Part shown: positions 18,599-26,595 of the stretch, one piece after another
Layout of the letters: every line of letters begins with the position of its first letter
How positions within the stretch are numbered: position 1 is the first letter of the stretch
Assembly: GCA_903835005.1 (NCBI GenBank)
Contig: CAILLK010000122.1
Span: 21,362 to 85,361 of the forward strand
Length of the DNA: 64,000 nucleotides
Reading direction: 5' to 3'
Origin: an uncultured Bacteroidota bacterium
GTDB lineage: Bacteria; Bacteroidota; Bacteroidia; Chitinophagales; Chitinophagaceae
Translations under genes and position numbers: made by a program
The notes under the pieces: model-generated
What the model was told of the DNA's origin: nothing
Seen by the model: only the letters and a program-made list of their open reading frames with translations
Databases searched by the model: none

Positions 18599-19102
18599 TC
18601 ACTTCCTTTTATAGACCGGAACCATAGAGCATGGCTCGCCATACATCAGCGATTTTACAACCACGCGCAGGCGGCGGGTAATGGCTACATATGCGGCTTC
18701 GGGAATATGGGTATCTCCGCAACCTTTTATAACAACCCTCTTATCAGCATATTCATCAATATCCATTGCATTTATTCTGTTCTGGATAAGGGCGTTAATC
18801 ATTTCGGTTTCTGTTCCGAAATAAACTGATGAGGCTACCGGCTCCAGTGATGAAGCGGCTAGCATATAGGCCCACACAGGTATTATGGCATCGGCGGTGC
18901 AGGTAAGGGCTACATTGTGGTTGCGGTATTGTTCCCAATCCATTGCTGCCAGCGCGGCCCGGTAATCTTTTTCACGCAGTATCATTTCCCGGAACAGAAA
19001 CGGTTTCAGGTCGAATACTGCAACCTCTTCTGCGGGTAAAAATGGGGTTAAGTCGAGTGTAATGATACCGCTTTCAGCTACCCTGTTTACTATAGTTTCC
19101 AT
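18599..19102 (-). CDS. DUF2480 family protein
   Basis: A 167-residue soluble protein of the DUF2480 family, which is largely confined to Bacteroidota. Recognisable blocks are the opening IVNRVAESGIITLDL, LKPFLFREMILREKDYR, CTADAIIPVWAYML and the C-terminal VVIKGCGDTHIPEAAY. The two conserved cysteine-containing segments (TADAIIPVWAY and GCGDTHIP) could bind a metal, but this is not established. The start is set at 19102 (METIVNRV), where homologues begin; the frame stays open upstream to 19144. A -7 box at 19123-19130 gives a leader of about 15 bases and supports this choice. Function unknown. Confidence 0.88.
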   Translation of the reverse strand: METIVNRVAESGIITLDLTPFLPAEEVAVFDLKPFLFREMILREKDYRAALAAMDWEQYRNHNVALTCTADAIIPVWAYMLAASSLEPVASSVYFGTETEMINALIQNRINAMDIDEYADKRVVIKGCGDTHIPEAAYVAITRRLRVVVKSLMYGEPCSMVPVYKRK

Positions 19103-19122
19103 TTTGTGTATAATCTCACTGG

Positions 19123-19130
19123 CAAAATTA
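19123..19130 (-). promoter_or_regulatory. -7 box for the DUF2480 gene
   Basis: Minus-strand TAATTTTG, exact TAnnTTTG, 20 bases before the ATG at 19102. It supports the shorter start, because the longer frame to 19144 would begin upstream of the promoter. Confidence 0.5.
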
Positions 19131-19411
19131 CGATAATTTATCAAGGTGATAGCCGGCCTGGGTATATCACCTTATTATACACAGATAGGTGGAAAATGTC
19201 TGACAGTTGTTTGATAAAGCCGCTAATCAGCCAGTTAAAGTGTGTATGGCAGCAAATAAGCAGGAATCGCATTAATTTTTACACTCATTTAACGAGTAGT
19301 GCTTACGAATCAGACTTAGGTTTTGGTTACTTATACACAGAAACATAACCAACATATTTAACTGCATGTTTATGTACTTATTGGATTTAGTTATCCACCG
19401 AAAAAGTTTTT

Positions 19412-19456
19412 ATGACAGTACGAAAAACGCACTGTCATGTACCGGATACGGTACAT
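19412..19456. promoter_or_regulatory. Two overlapping 8-bp inverted repeats
   Basis: ATGACAGT (19412-19419) pairs with ACTGTCAT (19431-19438) around an 11-base spacer. ATGTACCG (19437-19444) pairs with CGGTACAT (19449-19456) around GATA. The repeats share two bases and lie about 85 bases before the phage-like HTH gene at 19540. They could be operator sites or a structured leader. Confidence 0.45.
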
Positions 19457-19539
19457 CATGAAATGTTTAATTGGCAAAGCCGGAAATGCGTTTCACCTTT
19501 GTGCCGTAAATGATTGTTTTACCTGGAAACACTATCAGA

Positions 19540-19983
19540 ATGAATACTGAAATACTATGGAATGACGGGCGCGAATGGGCAAAAGCCCCTTATCTGCACC
19601 AGGGTAAATCGATCAGGGAAATAGCGGGAACCGTGGGTGCAGATGAATCTACTTTGCTTAACTGGATTAACGAGGGGCTCTGGGAAGAAAGGAAGCGGAA
19701 TATGCTCACCTCAAAAAAGGCACAACCGGAACGCTACTATCTGCTGTTTGAGGATCTGAACAGCATGCTGAAAAGTGAGAATGGTGAACCCAATACCCGG
19801 ATTATTAATGCCATCATGAAACTGACTACAGCTATTTGCAAACTGGAAAATGATGACAATATCAGCAGTACCCTTGAAGTAGCCGAAGCGTTTACAAGCT
19901 GGCTGTTGAGCAGGGACCTTGAATTTGCAAAAAAAGTAACTGTTCATTTCGACCTGTTCATCAAAGAAAAACTGGCAGCATAA
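19540..19983 (+). CDS. Phage terminase small subunit-like HTH protein
   Basis: A 147-residue protein. An N-terminal helix-turn-helix (about residues 10-45: AKAPYLHQGKSIREIAGTVGADESTLLNWINEGLWEERK is the region, with the recognition helix around ADESTLLNWI) is followed by a helical region and a C-terminal part ending in HFDLFIKEKLA. This layout is typical of the small-terminase-like (DUF1804/gp27-like) proteins found in front of the large terminase in Mu-like phages of Bacteroidota. Here no large terminase follows. The start at 19540 (MNTEILW) is preferred over 19510. A weak -7 box (CACCTTTG, one mismatch) is at 19494-19501. It is one of several isolated Mu-like genes between 19.5 and 26.4 kb. 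Confidence 0.65.
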   Translation: MNTEILWNDGREWAKAPYLHQGKSIREIAGTVGADESTLLNWINEGLWEERKRNMLTSKKAQPERYYLLFEDLNSMLKSENGEPNTRIINAIMKLTTAICKLENDDNISSTLEVAEAFTSWLLSRDLEFAKKVTVHFDLFIKEKLAA

Positions 19984-20161
19984 ATTTCTTAATAACTTTT
20001 TCGAAATCCAGGAGTGAGAACAGGTTATAGCTTTATGATAGCAGAATCAAATTGTTTTTGCTCCAATTAGCTTGAAAAAACTACGCCACATTTATTTATA
20101 CCAAAACAGCAATTCAAAATTTTCCTGACATTTGCATTAATTGTCTCAAATGATAAAACTC

Positions 20162-20719
20162 ATGAAAAATAAAATCTTATTTCTGATTCTTGGCTTGGTC
20201 TTCAGCCTCCACTCATTTTCCCAGCAAGAGCCTATGACCCGTGAGGAAAAAGATGCGAAGAATGCCGAGCGGCAGGCCAGGGTGAACAGCAAGAACGATT
20301 ATGCCAACTTCAAGAAACAGATCCTTGGCCTTAAACAATATGAAGCAGAAAGGCAGAAGATACCAATGCTGCGGAAGACCAGCAAGATGCCTGTGAAGGT
20401 GGTGGCAATAGTTGACTCGACCGACAATGACGGTGAAAGCAAAACACTGGTGGGGTATATCAGGCAGGAAGTGGGCGACAACACTACCAATATGTATGAA
20501 ATCACCTACGATCGGAGCCAGAAAGCAATAGTAAGCGTAAAGCACACCCAGGAAGGAATAGATGCTGATAAAGAGCTACAGGAGGATATGCCTGAAAAAG
20601 TAACCCCAGTAAAGAGGGAACCAAAGAAAATCATCAAGCCAAAAAGTAAGGATGACGATGATGACGATGAACCTGAAGACAAACCCGTAAAGGGCAAACA
20701 AAAGGATGATGATGATTGA
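20162..20719 (+). CDS. Secreted hypothetical protein with charged tail
   Basis: A 185-residue protein starting MKNKILFLILG, with a Sec signal peptide ending near HSFSQ. The mature protein is strongly charged: an N-terminal coiled-coil-like stretch rich in Glu, Lys and Arg (REEKDAKNAERQARVNSK), a central segment resembling a small beta domain (MPVKVVAIVDSTDNDGESKT, then YIRQEVGDNTTNMYEITYDR), and a low-complexity tail of alternating Lys/Pro and poly-Asp ending in DDDD. The open frame begins at 20141, but the signal peptide starts at 20162. A near-match -7 box (GACATTTG) lies about 35 bases upstream. I do not recognise the family. It sits between two phage-like genes without itself looking viral. 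Confidence 0.75.
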   Translation: MKNKILFLILGLVFSLHSFSQQEPMTREEKDAKNAERQARVNSKNDYANFKKQILGLKQYEAERQKIPMLRKTSKMPVKVVAIVDSTDNDGESKTLVGYIRQEVGDNTTNMYEITYDRSQKAIVSVKHTQEGIDADKELQEDMPEKVTPVKREPKKIIKPKSKDDDDDDEPEDKPVKGKQKDDDD

Positions 20720-20810
20720 TTTCGTTAGTCTGAAGTCTTAAGTAGTTAGTCTAAAGTTCATATCCTGATCTATTGTGCAATAGCTGGTATGTACTTGTTA
20801 TTGCACCCCA

Positions 20811-20843
20811 TTTCCAAATTCCAAATCCCAAATCCCAAATCCC
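20811..20843. repeat. Short tandem CAAATCCC-type repeat
   Basis: TTCCAAATTCCAAATCCC is followed by two more AAATCCC units, ending 6 bases before the ATG at 20850. A similar, degenerate stretch in the opposite orientation is at 58395-58470. Confidence 0.75.
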
Positions 20844-20849
20844 ATAAAC

Positions 20850-21284
20850 ATGCCTATCATTACCTCCGCTGATCTCAGTACGAATATATACAGTGAGATC
20901 ATTACAGAGATTACCCGCACCGATAGTACCATCACCGACAGGGCAGTGAATGCAGCCATACTTGAGGCGAAAATGTACCTGAGCCGGTTCGATCTGGTGC
21001 AACTGTTCGGTACAGATACAACAGCCCCTGCTGTTACCGATGAATACCTGAAAACACTTGTGAAAGACCTTGCCTGCTGGCACCTTATAAGGTTGTCGAA
21101 TACCAATATAGATTATGCTACCTACCGAACCGCTTACCAGGATGCCATTACCGCTCTGAAGAATATACAGAGCGGCGGCGCGCAGCCGCAGGGATGGCCT
21201 TACCAGGATACCCATGCCGAAACTGCCCCGCCAGGCGATGCCATAAGCTGGCACAGCAACCCTAAAAGGCATAATTACTATTAA
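20850..21284 (+). CDS. Phage gp36-like protein (DUF1320)
   Basis: A 144-residue protein of the DUF1320/Mu gp36 type, a head-tail region component of Mu-like phages. Family features seen are the N-terminal ITSADLSTNIYSEIITEITR, a helix with AVNAAILEAKMYLSRFDLVQLFG, then LKTLVKDLACWHLIRLSN and the closing YRTAYQDAITALKNIQSG. The C-terminal 40 residues are polar and less conserved. The gene stands alone, with no adjacent gp35- or gp37-type gene; a gp37-like gene is 4.2 kb downstream. It is intact and in frame. Either it is a surviving piece of a degraded prophage or it has been kept for a host purpose. Confidence 0.7.
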   Translation: MPIITSADLSTNIYSEIITEITRTDSTITDRAVNAAILEAKMYLSRFDLVQLFGTDTTAPAVTDEYLKTLVKDLACWHLIRLSNTNIDYATYRTAYQDAITALKNIQSGGAQPQGWPYQDTHAETAPPGDAISWHSNPKRHNYY

Positions 21285-21358
21285 GCTTCACCTGATTTTA
21301 TTTTCACCCAAATGGCTATCAGCATATTTGCACATTACCACATTTTCACATTATCATC

Positions 21359-21478
21359 ATGTACTTTTCCTATTTCGAAAAAGGCTGGGGCGAATTGTAT
21401 TTCCAGGCGCTTTACTATCCGTTCAATGTAGTTTTCAGCGAAAAAATACCGGAATTATTTGTAGTATCTATGAATTGA
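21359..21478 (+). CDS. Small ORF, 39 residues, aromatic-rich
   Basis: Reads from an ATG at 21359 to a TGA at 21478. The product is unusually rich in Tyr, Phe and Trp (FSYFEKGWGELYFQALYY, then PFNVVFSEKIPELFVV). Such density of aromatics is unlike random translation, so it may be a small membrane-active peptide or the remnant of a longer gene. It follows a repeated CACATT-type intergenic stretch and lies between the gp36-like gene and the converging membrane protein at 21516. No family recognised. Confidence 0.35.
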   Translation: MYFSYFEKGWGELYFQALYYPFNVVFSEKIPELFVVSMN

Positions 21479-21515
21479 AAAAGATGACAACAATTTATGA
21501 TCACTAATAAGTTTA

Positions 21516-21875
21516 TCAAAACAACCTGTCGGCGTAACGGATATACATCAGGATACAAAAACAGGCAAGGGAATAAATAATTACCGGACCAAAAATTATG
21601 GGCTTGCTTTTTTCCTTCGACAGGTTTTGTAATGGTAGCATCATCCAGAAATTAAATGCAGCGATCAGAAAAAAAATGCCATAATTAAAAGGTGGCCTGA
21701 AGATTACAGCCACTAAACCCAAAACAGGAAACCCATCAGCCAGCAGCAGGCAGAGGCCATAAATTGTTATGGTGTTTAGTAAGGATATGTATAATATAGA
21801 AAAGGGTAGTGAGATAAGTTTACTGTTAGTTAACCTATACACCATCTTATATAAATCCGATATCAACCTCCGCAT
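21516..21875 (-). CDS. Small integral membrane protein, unknown
   Basis: A 119-residue protein with three predicted transmembrane segments: about residues 25-50 (FSILYISLLNTITIYGLCLL), 55-80 (VLGLVAVIFRPPFNYGIFFL, running on) and 92-112 (IIFGPVIIYSLACFCILMYI). The N-terminus carries several basic residues, which suggests it faces the cytoplasm. No conserved motif is recognised. It is the only minus-strand gene between 19.2 and 26.1 kb and separates two phage-like genes. It may be host-derived or phage accessory DNA; nothing in the sequence decides. Confidence 0.6.
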   Translation of the reverse strand: MRRLISDLYKMVYRLTNSKLISLPFSILYISLLNTITIYGLCLLLADGFPVLGLVAVIFRPPFNYGIFFLIAAFNFWMMLPLQNLSKEKSKPIIFGPVIIYSLACFCILMYIRYADRLF

Positions 21876-21981
21876 AAATAGTATTTAAATCATAGGGATT
21901 TGCTGCTGCAAGTTACTGGAAATAGTGAAGAAAAAAGACAAGGAAAATACAAATAATTAACATTTTTAAGTAAATAATTAT

Positions 21982-23100
21982 ATGATTAAATCACATAAAT
22001 CCCAGCATATTGAAAAAGAGATCATTATAAATGAACTCAACATCCGATCAGTAGACAGGAGCCGAAAAGATATTTCAACATGGCGTGGCGCACTGCTAAG
22101 TGCTGAATCGGTTTACTACCCTAACAGGAGTCGTCTTTACGACCTTTACGAAGATGTAATACTGGATGGGCACCTCTCAGGTGTAATTGCCAAGCGGATT
22201 GATGCCGTGCTGAATAAAGAGCTGAGTTTTGAGGTAGATGGCATCAGGAAGGCAGAATTGGATGAATTGATCAGCAGACTCGATTTCCGTGAAATTATGC
22301 GTACCATAATGGAGACACAGTTATGGGGTATTTCAGGCATCGAATTTATACCGGGAAGGGAGCTGACCTTTGATCTGATACCACGAAAACACATCAAACC
22401 CGAACTGGGCATAATTGCCTTTGAACAAACCGGAAATGATGGCATACCCTATGGCAACCTGGAGAATGTATGGGTGATGGGTGATACCAAAGACCTGGGC
22501 CTGCTGCTGAAATGCGCACCTTGCAGCCTGTATAAAAGAGGAGGCCTCAGTGACTGGGCGCAGTACATAGAACTGTTTGGTCAGCCTGTGCGTATCATCA
22601 AATATGATTCTTATGATGAACAGACTAAGGTGGAGCTAAAAAAAATACTGGATGAAAGTGGCAGTTCTCTCTCTATTATGATTCCACGCCAGGCCGACTT
22701 TGAAATAAAGGATGGCAAACAAACCAATTGTGATGGCAACCTGCAGTTATCGTTTATCAAAGCGCTGAATGATGAAATGTCGATAACCATACTTGGAAAT
22801 ACAGAAACTACTACCAGCAGCAATACATCGGGATATGCACAAAGCAGGGTTCACCTGGATCAGCAATATGAGATCACAAAAAGCGACCTGATATATACGG
22901 CAGCTATGCTCAACAGCCCGAAGTTTATAAGCATATTGCAGGGCTATGGATACCCGGTAAATAAAGGCAGATTTGTATTTTCGAAAGATTTGGATGTGGA
23001 TTATCTGCAGACAAGGATTACAATTGATAAAGAAGTGGCGCAGATGGTGGCGGTGCCGGAAAGCTACTGGTATGATACCTATGGCATAGCTGCAAAATGA
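21982..23100 (+). CDS. Mu-like phage portal protein (DUF935), short C-terminus
   Basis: A 372-residue protein of the DUF935/Mu gp29 portal family. Seen are the early SVDRSRKDISTWRGAL block, LYDLYEDVILDGHLSGVIAKR, the FEVDG and LWGISGIEFIPG segments, GGLSDWAQYIELFGQPVRIIKYD, and the late FSKDLDVDYLQTRI. Portal proteins form the dodecameric gate of the phage head. Mu gp29 and many relatives are longer (over 400 residues); this one stops shortly after YDTYGIAAK, where relatives usually continue, so it is probably clipped at the C-terminus. No head protease, scaffold or capsid gene is next to it; a GH30 glycosidase follows instead. Confidence 0.75.
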   Translation: MIKSHKSQHIEKEIIINELNIRSVDRSRKDISTWRGALLSAESVYYPNRSRLYDLYEDVILDGHLSGVIAKRIDAVLNKELSFEVDGIRKAELDELISRLDFREIMRTIMETQLWGISGIEFIPGRELTFDLIPRKHIKPELGIIAFEQTGNDGIPYGNLENVWVMGDTKDLGLLLKCAPCSLYKRGGLSDWAQYIELFGQPVRIIKYDSYDEQTKVELKKILDESGSSLSIMIPRQADFEIKDGKQTNCDGNLQLSFIKALNDEMSITILGNTETTTSSNTSGYAQSRVHLDQQYEITKSDLIYTAAMLNSPKFISILQGYGYPVNKGRFVFSKDLDVDYLQTRITIDKEVAQMVAVPESYWYDTYGIAAK

Positions 23101-23173
23101 GCTGCTGCCTGATTCTCCGGAATATTAAATAATTATACGTAAATTTAGTCAGCCTTCAAAAAGATTTAGGCAC

Positions 23174-24439
23174 ATGAAAATTTCAGGCATACTCTTAGTG
23201 GCATTTTTTATGATTATTGCAGGTTGCCTGCGACCAGCCGATAATTTCATTTATCCGCAATCATCTTCTAAAAACAGGGCAGTCCCTTATATAATCAAGA
23301 GCAGCAATGCCATTATAAATCTTAATGAACCCAGGCAAACTATCCGCGGTTTCGGCGGGTCCAGCGCATGGCTTGGCACTTTAACTGATGCGGAAATGAA
23401 TACATTGTACGGCACCGATTCGAACCAGTTTGGCTTTACTGTACTCCGCATCCGTATAGATCCTGCAGGAAGCAGTAAATGGGGCAACGAACTTGCCAAT
23501 GCGCAAAAAGCTATATCGCATGGTGCTATAGTTATGGCAACACCATGGTCGCCACCTGCTGCAATGAAAACAAACAATAATGCTAAAGGTGGCGGCCAGC
23601 TCGATACACTATCTTATGCATCCTATAGCGCGTACCTGGCTGATTTTGCAGCCTATATGGCAGCAAACGGAGCGCCATTGTATGCTATCTCTGTTCAGAA
23701 TGAACCAGATTGGTCTGCTCCTTATGAATCATGTGTATGGACACCCGGAGATCTGTTCAATTTCATTAAATACCATACACCTGCCACAGGCAACACAAGG
23801 TTGCTTGCGGCAGAATCAGATCAGTTTAACCATGCCTTTACTGATCCCATTCTTAACGACTCCCTGGCTTGTTCTTACCTGTCAATATCAGGCGGACATA
23901 TTTATGGGGGTGGCCTCACACCATACCCATTGGCAGTAAGTAAAGGAAAAGAAGTCTGGATGACAGAGCACCAGGATACCTCAACCACCTGGGCAGGCGC
24001 GTTGAATACCGCTAAAGAAATCAATGATTGCCTGGCTGTAGCAGAGTTTAATGTATATAATTTCTGGTGGCTAAAAAAAAGCTGGGGACCTGTTGATTCA
24101 TTGGGTAACCCTGCAAAACGGGGTTATGCAATGGCACAATTTTCCAGATTTATCAGGCCGGGTTACCTGCGGGTAAATGCCACCTATCAGCCATCCGCCA
24201 ATATCTTTCTGAGCGCATATACTTCAGGAACAAAATTAGTTATTGTGGCACTGAACATGAGAGATACTATTGTAAGCCAGCCAATCACAATAACCGGCGG
24301 TCTTATTCCCTCAACCTTTACACCCTTAATAACTACCGCGAATGAGAACCTTAAGGCTCAAACACTGATAAAAGTGAACCAGGATGGATTTACTTACAGA
24401 TTGGCAGCTCAAAGCATCACCACATTTGTGTCGGATTAA
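23174..24439 (+). CDS. GH30 family glycoside hydrolase, lipoprotein
   Basis: A 421-residue lipoprotein (lipobox IAGC, Cys 18) with a (beta/alpha)8 GH30 catalytic domain and the side beta-sandwich typical of the family. The start block QTIRGFGGSSAW is a GH30 hallmark. The acid/base is Glu 177 in SVQNEPDW and the nucleophile Glu 265 in EVWMTEHQD. The overall pattern (GGHIYGG, then WMTEH, then FNVYNFWW, then RPGYLRV) is closest to bacterial GH30 xylanases of subfamily 8 rather than glucosylceramidases, so a role in cleaving glucuronoxylan is plausible. Subfamily assignment is by eye. The enzyme is intact and would be anchored at the cell surface or periplasm. It interrupts the series of phage-like genes. 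Confidence 0.82.
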   Translation: MKISGILLVAFFMIIAGCLRPADNFIYPQSSSKNRAVPYIIKSSNAIINLNEPRQTIRGFGGSSAWLGTLTDAEMNTLYGTDSNQFGFTVLRIRIDPAGSSKWGNELANAQKAISHGAIVMATPWSPPAAMKTNNNAKGGGQLDTLSYASYSAYLADFAAYMAANGAPLYAISVQNEPDWSAPYESCVWTPGDLFNFIKYHTPATGNTRLLAAESDQFNHAFTDPILNDSLACSYLSISGGHIYGGGLTPYPLAVSKGKEVWMTEHQDTSTTWAGALNTAKEINDCLAVAEFNVYNFWWLKKSWGPVDSLGNPAKRGYAMAQFSRFIRPGYLRVNATYQPSANIFLSAYTSGTKLVIVALNMRDTIVSQPITITGGLIPSTFTPLITTANENLKAQTLIKVNQDGFTYRLAAQSITTFVSD

Positions 24440-24542
24440 ACCAAATTTAACTCAGATTTTATAATTCAATGGTAACCATCGATTTTATAATAATTTACTG
24501 TCTTTTTACGTTATTACATTATTTGCAAATAAACTTCACAAT

Positions 24543-25148
24543 ATGAAATCATCTTTTCTGTCCATTTTATTTTCGATCCTCGCCGCAATTTCGGTTGCCC
24601 AGAATTTTGAATTGGGCCTAAATGCCGGCTTGGCAGATTACTCTGTTCACAATATCTATTCAAAAGGAGTATATAACAATGTTATCCTTTATCAATCATC
24701 GGTAATTGCAGTTCCTTTATCTGCCAGTGTTTTGTATAACTATAAAAAGTTCCAGTTCGGTGCAGCAATTGAAACAAGCACTATAAATTATAAAAGCCGG
24801 TACCAACCCGACTTTGGTATTTTACCTTACATTACGCTCAACAATAGGGTTCATGAAACCCCCGTTAAATTATTTGCCAACAAGTTATTACATTTCAAAA
24901 AAATCGAAGGTTATGTGGGCTTGTCTGGGCTATATAATTTTTTAAAGTCAGCAGGCAATGAGTTTGTTCAAACCAGTCACACTTCCTCAATAGGTTTCGG
25001 AGCACAGGCAGGCGCAACCTATTTTATTTCAAAGCATATCGGTTTCAATGCCGAGATATCGGGGCGGTCTAATAATTTCCCGGCAGGACCGCTTGATAAA
25101 AACATAATTACTGTTCCGGTTACTATTGGATTCCGGTATAAATTATAA
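24543..25148 (+). CDS. Outer membrane beta-barrel protein
   Basis: A 201-residue protein with a signal peptide cleaved near ISVAQN and alternating amphipathic strands throughout (ELGLNAGLADYSVH, SASVLYNYKKFQFGAAIE, IEGYVGLSGLYNF, SIGFGAQAGATYFIS, VPVTIGFRYKL). This is the pattern of small outer-membrane beta-barrels (OMP_b-brl type) common in Bacteroidota. There is no catalytic motif; roles in these families range from porin-like to structural. A decayed relative may lie immediately downstream (25212-25466), suggesting a tandem duplication in which one copy degenerated. Confidence 0.75.
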   Translation: MKSSFLSILFSILAAISVAQNFELGLNAGLADYSVHNIYSKGVYNNVILYQSSVIAVPLSASVLYNYKKFQFGAAIETSTINYKSRYQPDFGILPYITLNNRVHETPVKLFANKLLHFKKIEGYVGLSGLYNFLKSAGNEFVQTSHTSSIGFGAQAGATYFISKHIGFNAEISGRSNNFPAGPLDKNIITVPVTIGFRYKL

Positions 25149-25211
25149 TTCACCTAACGTAAAATTGGGGAAGGGGTACCTTTTGTTTGTAAATTACTAG
25201 CGAAAATTTAA

Positions 25212-25466
25212 GGCAAATACAGAATAAACAGCACTCAATTGGTTGGTTATAATTCAATCTCGGCAAGCGAAGAGGCACGAAATGTTTTTTATTATAACAA
25301 AGCGATTGGTCTTAAATATTGAAATCAATGAATACTATATAAGATTTCTGCGGGCATGTAATCTATCTGGGAAAATATTCAGTTTCGCGGTAACATCGGG
25401 GTTGGTTACCGATTAGGTAAATTGGCACCTAAACCACAACCAGTAATTAAAACAGCAAAATCCTGA
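25212..25466 (+). pseudogene. Decayed outer-membrane protein fragment
   Basis: Short barrel-like pieces occur in different frames. From 25212 one reads GKYRINSTQLVGYNS followed by ASEEARNVFYYNKAIGLKY and a stop. Further on, GNIGVGYRLGKLAPKPQPV leads to a TGA at 25464-25466. Neither piece has a start or a full domain, but the aromatic, alternating text is typical of outer-membrane barrel strands. I interpret it as a broken gene, perhaps related to the intact barrel just upstream. Low certainty. Confidence 0.4.
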
Positions 25467-25498
25467 ATTCCTTATCTTAATTATAAAATCACTTTAAA

Positions 25499-26005
25499 AT
25501 GAACTCTCCTTTTGCCAACATCTTCCTGGCGTTGCAGGCATATATCCAGGCCAATGTGCCCGCTATAAAATATATTGACCAGGATCTTGGCCAGCTGAAA
25601 AGCAGCTCTAGGCCACCGGTGGCATGGCCTTGTGTACTGGTCGATTTCGAAGACTTCAGCTTTGAGAACATGGGTAGTAATGTGCAAACAGCAAGCGGTG
25701 TTGTTGCACTCCGTCTTGGCTTTGCACCTTACAGCAACAGTTCGCACGCCACACCAAGCCCTTATCTGCAACAGGCTATCAGTTATTACGATCTGGAATG
25801 GTCGCTGCATAAAGCCATACAAGGCTGGGCTCCGGGCACGGATTTCGGACATATGGTGCGTATCAGTGCCACCTCACAGAAACGGGGTGACAGCTACCGG
25901 GTGCGGGAACTACGGTATTCGCTTGCATTTGAAGACTACAGTACCAAGCCCGGCCAAACATTTGCTACGCCTGCCTTGGCTGTTACAGATCAGATACTAC
26001 TATAA
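25499..26005 (+). CDS. Phage gp37-like protein (DUF1834-like)
   Basis: A 168-residue protein resembling the gp37/DUF1834 group that follows gp36 in Mu-like phages and acts at the head-tail joint or tail terminator. The N-terminus NIFLALQAYIQANVPAIKYI, the RPPVAWPCVLVDFEDFSFE turn and the late LYRV-type strand (DSYRVRELRYSLAFEDYS) fit the group. The gene is in frame and complete. In Mu the gene would directly follow gp36; here it is separated from the gp36-like gene by the portal, glycosidase and barrel genes. Assignment is by resemblance and gene company, not by a search. Confidence 0.55.
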   Translation: MNSPFANIFLALQAYIQANVPAIKYIDQDLGQLKSSSRPPVAWPCVLVDFEDFSFENMGSNVQTASGVVALRLGFAPYSNSSHATPSPYLQQAISYYDLEWSLHKAIQGWAPGTDFGHMVRISATSQKRGDSYRVRELRYSLAFEDYSTKPGQTFATPALAVTDQILL

Positions 26006-26110
26006 GCAAGAATAGGCAGGATGACAAATATTACATTCCAATAGTTGAAATTAAGATCAGGTTATTGACAATTATCAGCAGGTGATTCCCCGCTTGTGAG
26101 GAGGAGCCGG

Positions 26111-26422
26111 TTATAACCACCTCAGGTGGGGCCATTTAGTCTGAAAATAAAAGGTTACCGCAGCTCTTTTCTTTATGTCCATGAGTTGTTCGGAATGGCT
26201 TTGTAGAATATGAATGATAGTATTTGGAGAAAGGAAAAATTCACTTACAAGCGCTCGCAGAATCTCTTCATAGGTCTTGTTTTTATAGAAGCCGTAATAA
26301 AAATACCTGCTGAGCAGACACTCATTCCGCATAGCCACCAGCCGGTCGTTTCTGCCTCTCCGGGGTTCAGTATTCAGTCCTTTACCTTTTATCAGTTCCT
26401 TGTGTATCTTATGTCCGCGCAT
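26111..26422 (-). CDS. Phage-type small HTH protein, unknown role
   Basis: A 103-residue basic protein. The core (about residues 22-75) contains RNDRLVAMRNECLLSRYFYY, then YEEILRALVSEFFLSPNTI and a helix IIHILQSHSEQL. This resembles small helix-turn-helix proteins that recur in Mu-like phages and other mobile elements of Bacteroidota, typically containing an RY-[YF]-Y and an EFF-[LI]-S element. The N-terminus KGKGLNTEPRRGRN is Lys/Arg-rich and could contact DNA. It points the opposite way to the other phage-like genes and marks the right edge of the accessory zone before galE. Role unknown, perhaps regulatory. Confidence 0.5.
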   Translation of the reverse strand: MRGHKIHKELIKGKGLNTEPRRGRNDRLVAMRNECLLSRYFYYGFYKNKTYEEILRALVSEFFLSPNTIIHILQSHSEQLMDIKKRAAVTFYFQTKWPHLRWL

Positions 26423-26595
26423 ATGGTTTTGTGTTTTGGGGGCATCAAAGATAAACCGAGGCTCAGAAGAAGAACTTGAAAGATATCAACAAAATGCAGT
26501 ACCGAATCAGGCTCAAATGCCCTGCGGTAAAGGGTTTCTGCACTCAAAAACCTTGTGGATATTTTTTTATTAACAGAAAAACCGCCAGGAAAGTA

